Positions 6,884-16,071 of a stretch of 29,290 nucleotides of DNA are shown one piece after another; positions within the stretch are counted from its first letter, which is position 1; every line of letters starts with the position of its first letter. The notes below the pieces were generated by a model, which searched no databases, was not told the DNA's origin, and saw only the letters and a list, made by a program, of their open reading frames with translations. The position numbers and the translations under genes were made by a program. The stretch comes from JADJEI01 sp035328465 (GTDB taxonomy: Bacteria; Bacteroidota; Ignavibacteria; Ignavibacteriales; Ignavibacteriaceae): NCBI GenBank assembly GCA_035328465.1, contig DAOLIQ010000039.1:1-29290 (forward strand), read 5' to 3'.

Positions 6884-7507
6884 TCATCCAGCTTTCTTTT
6901 CCAAACTTCTGTATATGCCAATTACAATTCCAACTATCTTAAACGATGGATATTTCTTATCTATAACAATTGGCTTGTAGTTAGGATTTTCTGAAACTAA
7001 TTCTATTTCATTTCTCTTTTTATAAAATCGTTTTACAACTGCTGCATCATCAAGCACCGCAACGACTATTTGTCCGTTCTTAGGTTCAAGGTTTGGATTT
7101 ACAATAACAATATCTCCGCTAAAAATGTAAGCATCTTTTAAGCTATCACCTTTAACACGCAGCAAAAAAGAATCCTTTGGCATTCTTGCAATTGTTGGAA
7201 GTTGAATTGTATCTATTGCATCAGGATAAATTGTTAATGGATTACCTGCAGCAACTTCGCCGAGAATTGGTTTGGGTACAAAGAATTTTTCTTCAAGTGT
7301 CAGTTCAATTCCGCGCGAAAGTTTTGGACTCTTTTTAATATATCCTTTTTTTTCTATTGCCTGAAAATGCTGCTGCACAGTTGCACGATTCTTATATCCA
7401 AAATGTTTTGCAACATCAGCAAGAGTTGGTGGAATTCCCTTCCCCTTTATTTGATCAATTAGAAAATCTAAAATGCTTTTTTGTATTGCTGTTAATTCAT
7501 TTTGCAT
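6884..7507 (-). CDS. lexA: LexA repressor
   Basis: This 207-residue SOS repressor has an N-terminal winged helix-turn-helix (1-70, with PPTLADVAKHFGYKNRATVQQH) and a C-terminal S24 self-cleavage domain. The scissile Ala87-Gly88 lies in GEVAAGNP, nucleophile S122 in KGDSLKDA (GDSM is commoner) and general base K159 in AVVKRF. RecA-stimulated self-cleavage inactivates the repressor after DNA damage. I chose the ATG at 7507 over the one at 7513 because the AGGA at 7514-7517 is six bases before the former and abuts the latter. A palindrome at 7533-7546 is a candidate autoregulatory operator. dinB, an expected LexA target, lies 3 kb away. Confidence 0.95.
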   Translation of the reverse strand: MQNELTAIQKSILDFLIDQIKGKGIPPTLADVAKHFGYKNRATVQQHFQAIEKKGYIKKSPKLSRGIELTLEEKFFVPKPILGEVAAGNPLTIYPDAIDTIQLPTIARMPKDSFLLRVKGDSLKDAYIFSGDIVIVNPNLEPKNGQIVVAVLDDAAVVKRFYKKRNEIELVSENPNYKPIVIDKKYPSFKIVGIVIGIYRSLEKKAG

Positions 7508-7532
7508 AGCCATTCCTATTTAAAATAATTAC

Positions 7533-7546
7533 CATACATTTGTATG
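7533..7546. promoter_or_regulatory. Candidate LexA operator (SOS box)
   Basis: CATACATTTGTATG has perfect 6-bp arms around TT and lies 26 bases upstream of the chosen lexA start. LexA genes are nearly always autoregulated through a palindrome in this position. The motif differs from the Gram-positive and E. coli boxes, as expected for a distant lineage. No second good copy was found near dinB or pcrA, so the assignment relies on position and symmetry. Confidence 0.6.
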
Positions 7547-7585
7547 TCAACTTAATTCAATATTGATTAAATGTCAAGAGAGGGC

Positions 7586-7624
7586 AAAAAAAATCCTCTT
7601 AAACTTTAAATGCTTAGAGGATTT
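7586..7624 (-). terminator. Intrinsic terminator of the exopolysaccharide/kinase operon
   Basis: On the - strand, just 20 bases after the hybrid kinase stop, AAATCCTCT pairs with AGAGGATTT across a 17-base loop, and the stem runs into a tract of eight T residues. This is a canonical rho-independent terminator. It separates the long - strand operon from lexA. Confidence 0.85.
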
Positions 7625-7644
7625 GAAAAACGAAAATAGAAATA

Positions 7645-10600
7645 CTAGAATTGAAATATCTTTTGGAGTGATTCGATCATTTTATCGTGGAAAATTGGTT
7701 TGGCTATAAAATCCTGAAATCCAGCGGCAATAAACTTTTCTTTATCTCCGGGGAGAACATAAGCAGTTACAGCAACAATTGGAATTTTCTCGTACTTCGG
7801 CATTTTATGAATTAATCTTAGAGCATCAAGCCCATTGTATTCTCCTTGCAGATTTATATCCATTAAGATAAAATCAAACTTATTCTTCTCTAACAGCGGC
7901 AATGCTTCTTCAAATCCTGCTGCAAACTGAATTGACTTTAGTTCTTTCATCTGAACTTTAAAAAGAACTTGTGAGTCGAGTTGATCTTCAATATACAAAC
8001 AGTTCAATTTTGATATATCAAAATGCGGAACTGATTTTTGTTCGATAACGGCAGGAGGAAGAGTGGGTTCTTCAAGTGATGGATTTTCTTCTACAATTGT
8101 TTCCTTTGGAATTATATTATTAGTTGAAGTTTCAATGAATGGAATTTCCTTTGGTTCGTCCTGGATAACGGGAGGGATTACTATTTCCGGTTTAGCCGGC
8201 TCCGATACTTCAGTAGAAATATTTCCTCGGGCAATATTATTTTCATTTTTTTGAACATCATTTTCTACAGAAGGAGTTCCATCTTTCACTGCTATTATTT
8301 CAGAATTATCAATCTCAATTACAGGTAATTGATTAGATATTATTTTGGGTTCTTCTTCTTTAGTTTCATCAACTTTTGATTCGATGATTTCATCAGAAGA
8401 ATATTTTAACGGGAAGATAAAGCCGAAATCAGAATTGGAAGGTTCGCTAATAGTTAGTTGAAATTTTCCTTTAAGAATTTGTAAAAGCGCTGCTGAAAGT
8501 TGTGTATTAAGCTTCGGAAGTCCTAAATCTTTTTTATCACCTCTCGGCTGATTGCTAAATAGAGTATCAAATGAGTTTACTAAAATTTCAGAAGCAACTG
8601 GATAATTATCTTTGATGGAAATTAAAAAGTTTTTTTCGTCGTACTGAAAAGCAGAGATAAATATTTTTTTACTCTTATTTATTTTCATAAGTATTTTAAT
8701 TAACTGGGCAATAAAACTGAGTAATTTTTTACCGTCCGATTCGAACTTAAGAGACGAGGATATTTTGCCGTAAGCGAATTCGATCTTATTACCGCCAATA
8801 ATTTCCTTAAAATTTTTCTGTAAATCATCGATCAAATCTGTCACCTGTATTTCACTTATCGAAAGTTCATATTTATTTTGAACTATATTCGAGTATTCAA
8901 CAAATGTGTTCATAGTACTAAGAAGGGTGGTGCGGTTTTGATTTATAATATCGACCATCTCTTTTTGATCAGGTGTTAATTCTGGTAAACTTTCAGTAAG
9001 TTCTTGAACAAACCCCATGATCACATTAATTGGAGTAAGAATTTGATGGAAAAGACTTGACAGGAATGCAGTCTCATCTGATTTAGTTTCAACTGCGGGT
9101 AAATCTATTGGCTTTTCAATTTTAATTTCTTTAACTACTTCTTTTACTACTTCACTAATCACAGGCTGAACATTTTTCTCAACTGTTGCAATTAAAGAAA
9201 AAGAGTCAATCTCCCCCCTGTAATCAAGAACGGGCGAAGCAGTTAACTCAACCTGCAATTGTGAATCATCCGATTTTTTTAAGGAGGTAACGAGAGTAAT
9301 TGAATCCTTTAAATAAGAGTGAAAAATATTTGCGTTCACATTAGCACGCTCCTCATCAATGAGAAGAGAAGTGAAGGCTGAGTTTTCAATATCTTCTTTG
9401 GAATAACCGAGAGCCTTAGCAGTCGAATTATTTGCATACGAAATAATACCATCTGTATCAGTAACAAAGAGAAGATCATCTGTATTATCAAATACATTTT
9501 TAAATAATTGAATTTTCTTCTCTAAATTTTTAACCGCAGTAACATCTTTGATTATATTTAGATAAGCCTCCCGTCCTTCGTAGGTCCAGGAATTTTTACT
9601 GATCTCAACTAAAATTAGACTACCATCTTTTTTCCGCTGCCTGTAGGGGCCCGTAAAAAAAGATATTTCTTGTTTGTCTTCAGAATGTTCTAACAGAGTT
9701 TGAATATCCTCAGGAAGGTATAAATCCGTAATATCCATCTGTAAAAATTCATCTTTAGAGTAACCGTAAAGATCTGTTGCCGCTTTATTTACATCAATAA
9801 AATTGAGATTTTCTTTATCGAAAATGTAAATCGGCTCGGGATTATTATGCATCAATGAATCAATCATTTTTTCTTTTCCTAATAATATTACAGTTTCTTT
9901 CGATCGACCTGGATTAATAAAACTAATTAGATATTTTCTTTGCTTACCAGGTAATAAACTTACAAATATTCTGCCACTAAAATATCTGTTATTCTTTTCT
10001 GATAAAAGCCCTTCGAATTCTTTTTCTATGCTTTCAGACCGATTGATGTCAAATTCTTTTACACATTTCAGCACTTCATTAGTAAAAATATCCTTTATTT
10101 GCGAACCTATTACAGCACTTTCGGAGCAGTGTAATGAAGTCAACAAATCATTACTAATTTTAATAATTTTACTTTCACTGTCAATCACTAAATATTCATT
10201 GGTGATTTGACGCATCGAAAGTAGGCTGCTTTCAATAAGTTCATTTTCGTTTTGTGTTAATTCTTCCTCTGTAAATATTTTTAATTCATTCAATGTTAAA
10301 AATATTTTTCCAGATTGATTTATCAGAGGAATCCGATAAATGATTATCAACACATTTTGATCATCTTTATTTTTAATTTTTTGATGTATGCCTGCAGGTT
10401 CGCTGTTTTTGTTAATACACTCATTAAGCGAATTAAATAATATCCTTATTTTTTTAATGAATTCATCAGAATAATTTTCCGGTAATAGAAATTGTTTAGG
10501 ATTGAATCTCTGTCTGAAATTTTTATTAAATAAGATTAGATTTTGAGCGGTGTCCTCAATCCATATAATAGAATTAAATTTATCAATTTTAGATTGGATA

Positions 10601-10710
10601 TTTTGATTATCAATTAAAGTAAATGGATATTTTTTTTCTATCTCTTTGGATAAAAGTATCAAATCAGAATTATGACTATGAAAATTATAAGTTTCTAAAT
10701 CAGGTGTCAT
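7645..10710 (-). CDS. Multi-PAS hybrid histidine kinase-like protein with degenerate ATPase domain
   Basis: This 1021-residue protein has no obvious membrane segments. It contains several PAS-type sensor regions (about 150-270, 285-400 with IDVNKAATDLYGYSKDEF, and 405-520 with ISYANNSTAKALGYSKEDI). A dimerisation/H-box region has H555 (LFHQILTPINVIMGF), and a C-terminal receiver domain (902-1021) has D951 (LMDINLQG), T982 and K1004. The ATP-binding domain between them is badly eroded: the N-box Asn region reads AQLIKILMKIN, the G1 box reads DNYPVA instead of DxGxG, and the G2 box reads KKDLGL. A long acidic linker (about 790-895) precedes the receiver. It may be a phosphorelay scaffold rather than an active kinase. 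It is the last gene of the operon, 24 bases after the FnIII lipoprotein gene and followed by a strong terminator. Confidence 0.9.
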   Translation of the reverse strand: MTPDLETYNFHSHNSDLILLSKEIEKKYPFTLIDNQNIQSKIDKFNSIIWIEDTAQNLILFNKNFRQRFNPKQFLLPENYSDEFIKKIRILFNSLNECINKNSEPAGIHQKIKNKDDQNVLIIIYRIPLINQSGKIFLTLNELKIFTEEELTQNENELIESSLLSMRQITNEYLVIDSESKIIKISNDLLTSLHCSESAVIGSQIKDIFTNEVLKCVKEFDINRSESIEKEFEGLLSEKNNRYFSGRIFVSLLPGKQRKYLISFINPGRSKETVILLGKEKMIDSLMHNNPEPIYIFDKENLNFIDVNKAATDLYGYSKDEFLQMDITDLYLPEDIQTLLEHSEDKQEISFFTGPYRQRKKDGSLILVEISKNSWTYEGREAYLNIIKDVTAVKNLEKKIQLFKNVFDNTDDLLFVTDTDGIISYANNSTAKALGYSKEDIENSAFTSLLIDEERANVNANIFHSYLKDSITLVTSLKKSDDSQLQVELTASPVLDYRGEIDSFSLIATVEKNVQPVISEVVKEVVKEIKIEKPIDLPAVETKSDETAFLSSLFHQILTPINVIMGFVQELTESLPELTPDQKEMVDIINQNRTTLLSTMNTFVEYSNIVQNKYELSISEIQVTDLIDDLQKNFKEIIGGNKIEFAYGKISSSLKFESDGKKLLSFIAQLIKILMKINKSKKIFISAFQYDEKNFLISIKDNYPVASEILVNSFDTLFSNQPRGDKKDLGLPKLNTQLSAALLQILKGKFQLTISEPSNSDFGFIFPLKYSSDEIIESKVDETKEEEPKIISNQLPVIEIDNSEIIAVKDGTPSVENDVQKNENNIARGNISTEVSEPAKPEIVIPPVIQDEPKEIPFIETSTNNIIPKETIVEENPSLEEPTLPPAVIEQKSVPHFDISKLNCLYIEDQLDSQVLFKVQMKELKSIQFAAGFEEALPLLEKNKFDFILMDINLQGEYNGLDALRLIHKMPKYEKIPIVAVTAYVLPGDKEKFIAAGFQDFIAKPIFHDKMIESLQKIFQF

Positions 10711-10734
10711 TTAAATTTGATCGACTAAGTTTAG

Positions 10735-11997
10735 TTAGATACCCGTATTTACAATTACAATATTTGAATAAGCCGAATAGACAGTGCCGTCGCTGCTGCG
10801 AATTCGGTAATGATAAATTTTATTGGCTAAAATTTCCGTATCTGTAAAAAAGTTTACGGCTCCCGAAACCGAAGCTATTTTCATAAACTCGTCATCCGTT
10901 TCTTCTTTCCTCTCAATTTCGAATAAAGAATTATCCGAATCTGAATCAATCCATGTTAGAATGATGACGTTCAGAAGTGAATTATATTCTCCTGTTAAAT
11001 TATTCGGTGCCGGAATATCATATAAATAAGTTTGAACCCTGCTTTCATTCGACCATGCAGAATCGTTAGAAGAGAATGATTTAATTCTGAAAGTATAAAA
11101 GGAGCCCGGAATAAGCCCGCTTGCGCTATCCTTATAAGTCGTTGAATTTTCCGGGAGAGCTGTAACTGATTTAAACTCAGTAAAATCCGTTTTCCGTTCA
11201 ATTAAAAAATATGTTTCGTTATTACTGTTATCTTTCCAATTTAAATTTATAACTTTTGAACCGTCAGCTGTCGCCGACAGATTGGAAGGGGGTAAAAAAT
11301 TTCCAGTGAAAAATAAATTCTCTGTGTTTACTTCAACACTGAAATCTGATTCACCATAAATATTTACTGCCCTAAGTTTATAAAAGTAAATTGAATCCGG
11401 ATCAACCTCTTTATCATTGATGTTAAATGCCGGTGCCGGGATTGATAAATAATTATTAAATGCTCCTTCAAAATTTGTCTTACGCCACACTTGGAAAGAA
11501 TCAACCTGAAGAGATGAATCTTTCCAGGATATATTTAGAACATTATCACTAACATTCAGTAGCTTTATATCAAAAGGAATTGAGGGCAATGACTGCCTTT
11601 TAGTTACATTAATATTGGTCATTATTTCACTTCTAATCGAAGTGCCACTTTGAGTATAATAAATTAAAAAATAGCTAAAACTCTTACCGATATATGTAGT
11701 ATCAAGATCAATGAATATTTTTGGTTGGGTACCATCTACATTTGGTGGAAAGTTTTGAATGAATTCATCATCAATATAAAGTTCAATAAATTTTAGAAGA
11801 AAGGGAGAGGTAATAGAATAATCAACTTCTGTGATTCCCTGTTGAATTTCTGAATTAGTAACGGGGAAAAATATTTCGATAGCGGAATTAATCGGTGGTG
11901 AGATAATTTCATCATTTCGGAATGTGCATCCTGCATATTGAAATAAGTGTAAAATTATAGTTATAAAAAGAAAAAGTTTAATCGAAACTTGTTTCAT
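10735..11997 (-). CDS. Lipoprotein with fibronectin type III domains
   Basis: This 420-residue protein has an N-terminal hydrophobic segment ending in a lipobox-like QYAG-C24, so it is probably lipid-anchored. An Ig-like region (about 35-130) is followed by three FnIII-type modules (about 135-225, 235-322 and 328-418). They have recurring features such as ISWKDSSLQVDSFQVWRK, LNWKDNSNNETYFLIERK and LTWIDSDSDNSLFEIERK, each ending with Y-x-Y/F-x-I/L-R. FnIII modules usually mediate protein or carbohydrate contacts. The gene overlaps the preceding paralog gene by 20 bases and lies 24 bases before the hybrid kinase gene, so it belongs to the operon. It is likely an envelope accessory factor for polysaccharide export, an inference from context. 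Confidence 0.85.
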   Translation of the reverse strand: MKQVSIKLFLFITIILHLFQYAGCTFRNDEIISPPINSAIEIFFPVTNSEIQQGITEVDYSITSPFLLKFIELYIDDEFIQNFPPNVDGTQPKIFIDLDTTYIGKSFSYFLIYYTQSGTSIRSEIMTNINVTKRQSLPSIPFDIKLLNVSDNVLNISWKDSSLQVDSFQVWRKTNFEGAFNNYLSIPAPAFNINDKEVDPDSIYFYKLRAVNIYGESDFSVEVNTENLFFTGNFLPPSNLSATADGSKVINLNWKDNSNNETYFLIERKTDFTEFKSVTALPENSTTYKDSASGLIPGSFYTFRIKSFSSNDSAWSNESRVQTYLYDIPAPNNLTGEYNSLLNVIILTWIDSDSDNSLFEIERKEETDDEFMKIASVSGAVNFFTDTEILANKIYHYRIRSSDGTVYSAYSNIVIVNTGI

Positions 11998-13651
11998 AAG
12001 AAAGAGTCAAATTAATTTTTTGCCTTGCTGCGATTGAATTAATCACAAGCAAAAACTGATTTTCGTTCTTCAATTTTGAAGCAGCAATATTGTCCCCCAT
12101 CATTTCATAATTTAAATCAGTCGTTCCTTCTGGTAAAAGTAACTTAAAACTTAGATCGCTCATATCAAATCTATTATTATTTATTACGGTCATTTCAAAT
12201 GATTTATCATCGGTAGAGGTTATTTCTACATTAATATTTTTTATGGCGAAGAAATATCCAATTATGGAATCTATCGTTATTCCATCAATCTGTAAATTTT
12301 GATTTCCTATTTCTGTGGATCTATCTTGTCCGCCTGTTCTGTTCACATGAGTTTGTAGATCATCTATTAACAAATAATTATAGATACGCTCAGAGTTTAA
12401 TTCAAATGGCATTCTACTTTTAACAGTTGAGAAGCTATTTGAAATCAGGCTATAAAGTGGAAATAGAACTAGTTCTTTATTAGAATTAAAAATATAAAAA
12501 TTTTTATTATCGAAAATAAAAGTAATTCCCGATTCTGAAATTTGCTTCAGAGAAGTTAAGTCATAAATATCACCTCGCACAAATAGTCCAATGTTTTGTT
12601 GTTTATTATCAAAGGATATTTTTTTAAAAGTATTTGACAACTCTTGAAGTTGATGATTAAATTTATCGGAATTTATTTCATCTATTGATGCAGCTAAATT
12701 GAAGGTATATTTTTGAGAATTAAATCCAATCAAGTGAATTAGATTTTCAAAATTTTCGGGACGGAAGAAAAGGTTAAACTGGCTATTAGAATTTCTTATT
12801 TCGTCAGGAATTTTATTTAAGGATTCTATATCATTAATGATCGCAGAAAATATCTTATAAGGAGATAAGTTTCCCGGCAAATAGTTTAACTGAACGTTTG
12901 GTTTATTTGATAACCAATTAATTGCGGAATAAAAAAATAAATTAAAATTCTTCTGATCCTCTTTCCCAATTAGTTGATCGATTTGAAAACCGAACCACAA
13001 AACTCGTCCCCTGCCAAAGGTTGAGGCTAATATTCCTGTTGTCGCATTGTTATGTTTACTATTATCCAATGATTCATAATATCCCAGTAAAAAAGATTTT
13101 CGATTGGCGGTTGTTTCATAAATATTTCGTTGAAGACTTAAAAGCAATTTAGAATGCAATAATTCTTTGGGTGTAATTAGTTCATCCACAACAAAATTGA
13201 GATTTGCAGTAAAATAATTTTGGGAGGGCATTTTCGAAATTGAAGAGCCGATAACGAACTCAGAAAAACTTTTTTCTCTTTGCTTATCACTTTGATTTCT
13301 ATCACCAATGTTGCCAAGCATCCATAAGTTTCCACCATCATTTAGATAATCGGTCAAGTTCTCAAATGCTTCATCGGTTAAAGACTCAGTTCCGGGTAAA
13401 ATTATAAAATCATAATCTGAAAGAGAATTCGATGAAATATCATTATCACGAAGCACATCATATCTGATTTTATTGTTGAGTAAAAAATATTCCCAGGCGG
13501 AAGAGGGGGGTTGAATGTCCGATTTATCACTACTCAATGAAAATTCAGAGTGAACTAAACCAATTTTAATTTGGACCTGCTGCGCATAGATTGCCGAAGA
13601 GAGTGATAATATAAAAAAAAGGAAGGTTATTGAAGTTAAATAATTTTTCAA
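11978..13651 (-). CDS. Secreted GATase-like / degenerate deacetylase-like protein (paralog of the next gene upstream)
   Basis: This 557-residue exported protein has a signal peptide ending ...SSAIYAQQ. A class I amidotransferase-like domain (about 28-250; IILPGTESLTDEAFENLTDYL, then GRGRVLWFGFQIDQL) is followed by a region aligning with the NodB-like domain of the neighbour at 13688 but further eroded (PYKIFSAIINDIE in place of the first catalytic motif). A C-terminal beta-sandwich follows (about 470-557). Domain order matches the neighbour throughout, which indicates tandem duplication. The start is TTG at 13651: it follows GAGGAAAAC with suitable spacing, and no downstream ATG would keep the signal peptide. 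It overlaps the FnIII lipoprotein gene by 20 bases. Probable periplasmic accessory factor without enzymatic activity. Confidence 0.8.
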   Translation of the reverse strand: MKNYLTSITFLFFILSLSSAIYAQQVQIKIGLVHSEFSLSSDKSDIQPPSSAWEYFLLNNKIRYDVLRDNDISSNSLSDYDFIILPGTESLTDEAFENLTDYLNDGGNLWMLGNIGDRNQSDKQREKSFSEFVIGSSISKMPSQNYFTANLNFVVDELITPKELLHSKLLLSLQRNIYETTANRKSFLLGYYESLDNSKHNNATTGILASTFGRGRVLWFGFQIDQLIGKEDQKNFNLFFYSAINWLSNKPNVQLNYLPGNLSPYKIFSAIINDIESLNKIPDEIRNSNSQFNLFFRPENFENLIHLIGFNSQKYTFNLAASIDEINSDKFNHQLQELSNTFKKISFDNKQQNIGLFVRGDIYDLTSLKQISESGITFIFDNKNFYIFNSNKELVLFPLYSLISNSFSTVKSRMPFELNSERIYNYLLIDDLQTHVNRTGGQDRSTEIGNQNLQIDGITIDSIIGYFFAIKNINVEITSTDDKSFEMTVINNNRFDMSDLSFKLLLPEGTTDLNYEMMGDNIAASKLKNENQFLLVINSIAARQKINLTLSYETSFD

Positions 13652-13687
13652 ATTAGTTTTCCTCGGTCATTATGAAGTGAGAATTAT

Positions 13688-15586
13688 TTAAACGCCGATT
13701 TTTTCATAATCAATATAATAAGTTCTTGATTCTTTAGGTTTCAAGTCATTAATATATAAGTATAGAATTGTGCTTCCCTTGACATACTTGAATTTTGGAA
13801 TTTTCGTACCGATTATTTCACTATTTAAAGAAATATTTGAGACTTGTTCATTCAAATCTATATTAACAACTAAATCGCTAACCGAAGAAATTCCCGGATT
13901 AGAAACCTTCAAAGTAACTCTTGAATTACTTCGGCGCTCTGTCCTAATTTCGATGTAGTCTTTCTTTTGAAACCATTGCTGAATTTCAGAAGCAGTCGTA
14001 ATCCAAAAATTTTTCTTTTTCAAATCTTCAATTAAATCACTGATGACATTTACATTTTCAGGTTTGCATTGATACTCAGAATGAAACTTTGAAGTAAAAA
14101 GTCCTCCTTCAAAAAAAACTCTATCCACGTCCTCCTGATAAGTGTAGAATTGAAATTCAGGCTGGGTTAAACCAAAATCTCTGATAACCGCATAATCATC
14201 CCTGCCGGTTTTTACAATAGAAAGAATTCTATCCTGACCACGAATGATTGTTTTGGGGACTGAGCGGTCGGTTAATGAGTCAGACATCATGTACTTAAAT
14301 TTCGAATTAATAGCAGCCGTAATAGTATTCAAATCGTATAAGCCATAATAAGGTAGAAATCCGTGAACAGGCTTTTTAACAACTGATTCAAGTTCTGATT
14401 TGGCATATAAAAGTTTTTCAGTCTGTAAGGAAAGGTTATTAAGTTTATTAATTGTGTCCGATTGTGAGGTAAGATAACCAACATCAACTAAAGCACCGAT
14501 TTCACCATAATCTTTAAGCTTTTTAATTAACTCGGAATTAGATTTTAAAAGCATAGGATCAACAAAAAATGTTGCGGGCACATTTTCATTTTTTAAAATC
14601 GGCAGTATGTTGTTAGTATTCTCCGCATCATTTGAAACCGAGATCGCAATAACGGCAGCAGCGTCATAACCCACTGGCCAATCACGGACGTAAGCCACAG
14701 GCACGTAGGTTAACCAGTTAATACAATTTCGGAAAAGTCTTTCGAACAAAATATAATCTTCCTGAATTCCTAAGACAGAATTAATTTCAAACCCCATCCA
14801 GATGAATCTGCCTTTACCATAGGTACCATAAACCATTCCGGCACTTTTTTTAATTTCCTCTCTTACCAGTCCATCTTCGAGTCGGTAGTTATACCAAAAA
14901 CTAATTTGAGTTGTACGCGGATCGAGAACTTCAATAGCCATGGGTCTATCCCACGTAGCAACTTTAAGTGGATATCCTGTTGGTATATTAGCTGTTATTG
15001 GTGATCCTCCGCGAAGAGTATGGATTTTGGCTGTCCCATCATTATAAATTTCTTTTGAAAAACTTGCCCCAAATATTTCAGATATAAAACTCCAGCCTCT
15101 CCATTTTCCATCTTTGCTATAAGTTCCGACACTTCCAGTTGCAAAAAGACTCCCTCCTTTATCAATGAATTTTTTAAGTTGAATAATTTCTCTATCGCTC
15201 AAAGATTTGCATCCTGGTAAAACAATGAGGCTATAGTCGAATGCTTTTCCCAATTCAATATCATTATCATTGATGACTGCGACAGAAGAGCCTGCATCAT
15301 CTAAAAATTTTTGCCAGGTTTTAATATTTTCAGAAAGCCAGTTGCTTTTATTAGGAAGCATGTTCCTTGTATAATTTGAATAAAGAATGGCAACCTTGGG
15401 TTTTTCGCCGAATAGAATGTTATTAAATGTATTTGTATCCGGTATCAGGGAAGAAGAATCGAACCGACCATAAATGCCGCGAAGGATGAAAAAATAGATA
15501 AGGATTGCACCAACAAGTATAAGTGATCCAATAATGAATAGTATCGGTTGATTTATCCTGCTTCTATTTGTGGGAGTTACCGCCAC
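13688..15586 (-). CDS. Membrane-anchored GATase-like / degenerate polysaccharide deacetylase-like protein
   Basis: This 632-residue protein has a short cytoplasmic tail, one transmembrane helix (14-36) and a large periplasmic part. That part holds an amidotransferase-like domain (63-295; LIVLPGCKSLSDREIIQLKK, GKGRFIWMGFEI), a NodB-like polysaccharide deacetylase domain (about 310-530) and a C-terminal beta-sandwich (545-632). The deacetylase scaffold is visible (VIAISVSNDAEN, NVPATFFVDP, GFLPYYGLYD). The second-motif His residues that bind metal are absent: the region reads GALVDVGYLTSQ. It may bind glycan without deacetylating it. The start is GTG at 15586, five bases after GAGGAG; the gene overlaps the small membrane protein gene by 10 bases. 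A PgaB-like position in the operon supports a role in exopolysaccharide handling. Confidence 0.85.
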   Translation of the reverse strand: MAVTPTNRSRINQPILFIIGSLILVGAILIYFFILRGIYGRFDSSSLIPDTNTFNNILFGEKPKVAILYSNYTRNMLPNKSNWLSENIKTWQKFLDDAGSSVAVINDNDIELGKAFDYSLIVLPGCKSLSDREIIQLKKFIDKGGSLFATGSVGTYSKDGKWRGWSFISEIFGASFSKEIYNDGTAKIHTLRGGSPITANIPTGYPLKVATWDRPMAIEVLDPRTTQISFWYNYRLEDGLVREEIKKSAGMVYGTYGKGRFIWMGFEINSVLGIQEDYILFERLFRNCINWLTYVPVAYVRDWPVGYDAAAVIAISVSNDAENTNNILPILKNENVPATFFVDPMLLKSNSELIKKLKDYGEIGALVDVGYLTSQSDTINKLNNLSLQTEKLLYAKSELESVVKKPVHGFLPYYGLYDLNTITAAINSKFKYMMSDSLTDRSVPKTIIRGQDRILSIVKTGRDDYAVIRDFGLTQPEFQFYTYQEDVDRVFFEGGLFTSKFHSEYQCKPENVNVISDLIEDLKKKNFWITTASEIQQWFQKKDYIEIRTERRSNSRVTLKVSNPGISSVSDLVVNIDLNEQVSNISLNSEIIGTKIPKFKYVKGSTILYLYINDLKPKESRTYYIDYEKIGV

Positions 15587-16044
15587 TTCAGCTCCTCGCC
15601 GCTTTTATCTTTTGAAGTGGGGATATAACCCTCCCTTGTATATTTCATGAATTTATTTTCATCAGGCTTTAGCTCAGAAGCAGCAGGTTCAAAATTCGCT
15701 GCTTCCTTTTTTAATGTACTGTGTAATTTTTGAGTAACATATTCCCTTGGTTCAGTTGGTGTAAGGGGCTTTGTTTCTCTGTTTTTATTTGTAGTAAAAT
15801 CTTCGACGTATAAAGTTTTTCTTTTGGGATACTGAGGAGATTTATTTTCCTTAAATACATCTCGTGGAGATAAGTTATCCTCCGGGGTAACAAGTTCTCC
15901 CTGAACATTAGCTGGGTTCTGAACAAAATATTTTTCACCGCGTCTTTCTCTTACTTTAAAAAGAATATATGCTCCAATTGCCAGTATAAACGTACTGATA
16001 GTTGCGACTAAAATAATTGTTGAAAGAATTGGTATGAGTTCCAT
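15577..16044 (-). CDS. Small single-pass membrane protein with long polar tail
   Basis: This 155-residue protein has one N-terminal transmembrane helix (about 5-30, IPILSTIILVATISTFILAIGAYIL). A basic stop-transfer patch (KVRERRGEK) follows, then about 115 polar, proline- and lysine-rich residues predicted to be disordered and cytoplasmic. I recognise no domain. It sits between the glycosyltransferase and the deacetylase-like protein, 27 bases after the former and overlapping the latter by 10 bases. This is the position of small synthase partners such as PgaD in related systems. A good ribosome-binding site (AGAGGT) precedes the ATG. A role as synthase accessory subunit is inferred from size, topology and position. 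Confidence 0.8.
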   Translation of the reverse strand: MELIPILSTIILVATISTFILAIGAYILFKVRERRGEKYFVQNPANVQGELVTPEDNLSPRDVFKENKSPQYPKRKTLYVEDFTTNKNRETKPLTPTEPREYVTQKLHSTLKKEAANFEPAASELKPDENKFMKYTREGYIPTSKDKSGEELKWR

Positions 16045-16071
16045 AATTACCTCTTGGTTAAATAAAATTTA

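Noticed and set aside
10623..10847. + strand frame across the kinase/FnIII gene boundary
   Set aside because: It is antisense to two well-supported genes and lacks coding character.
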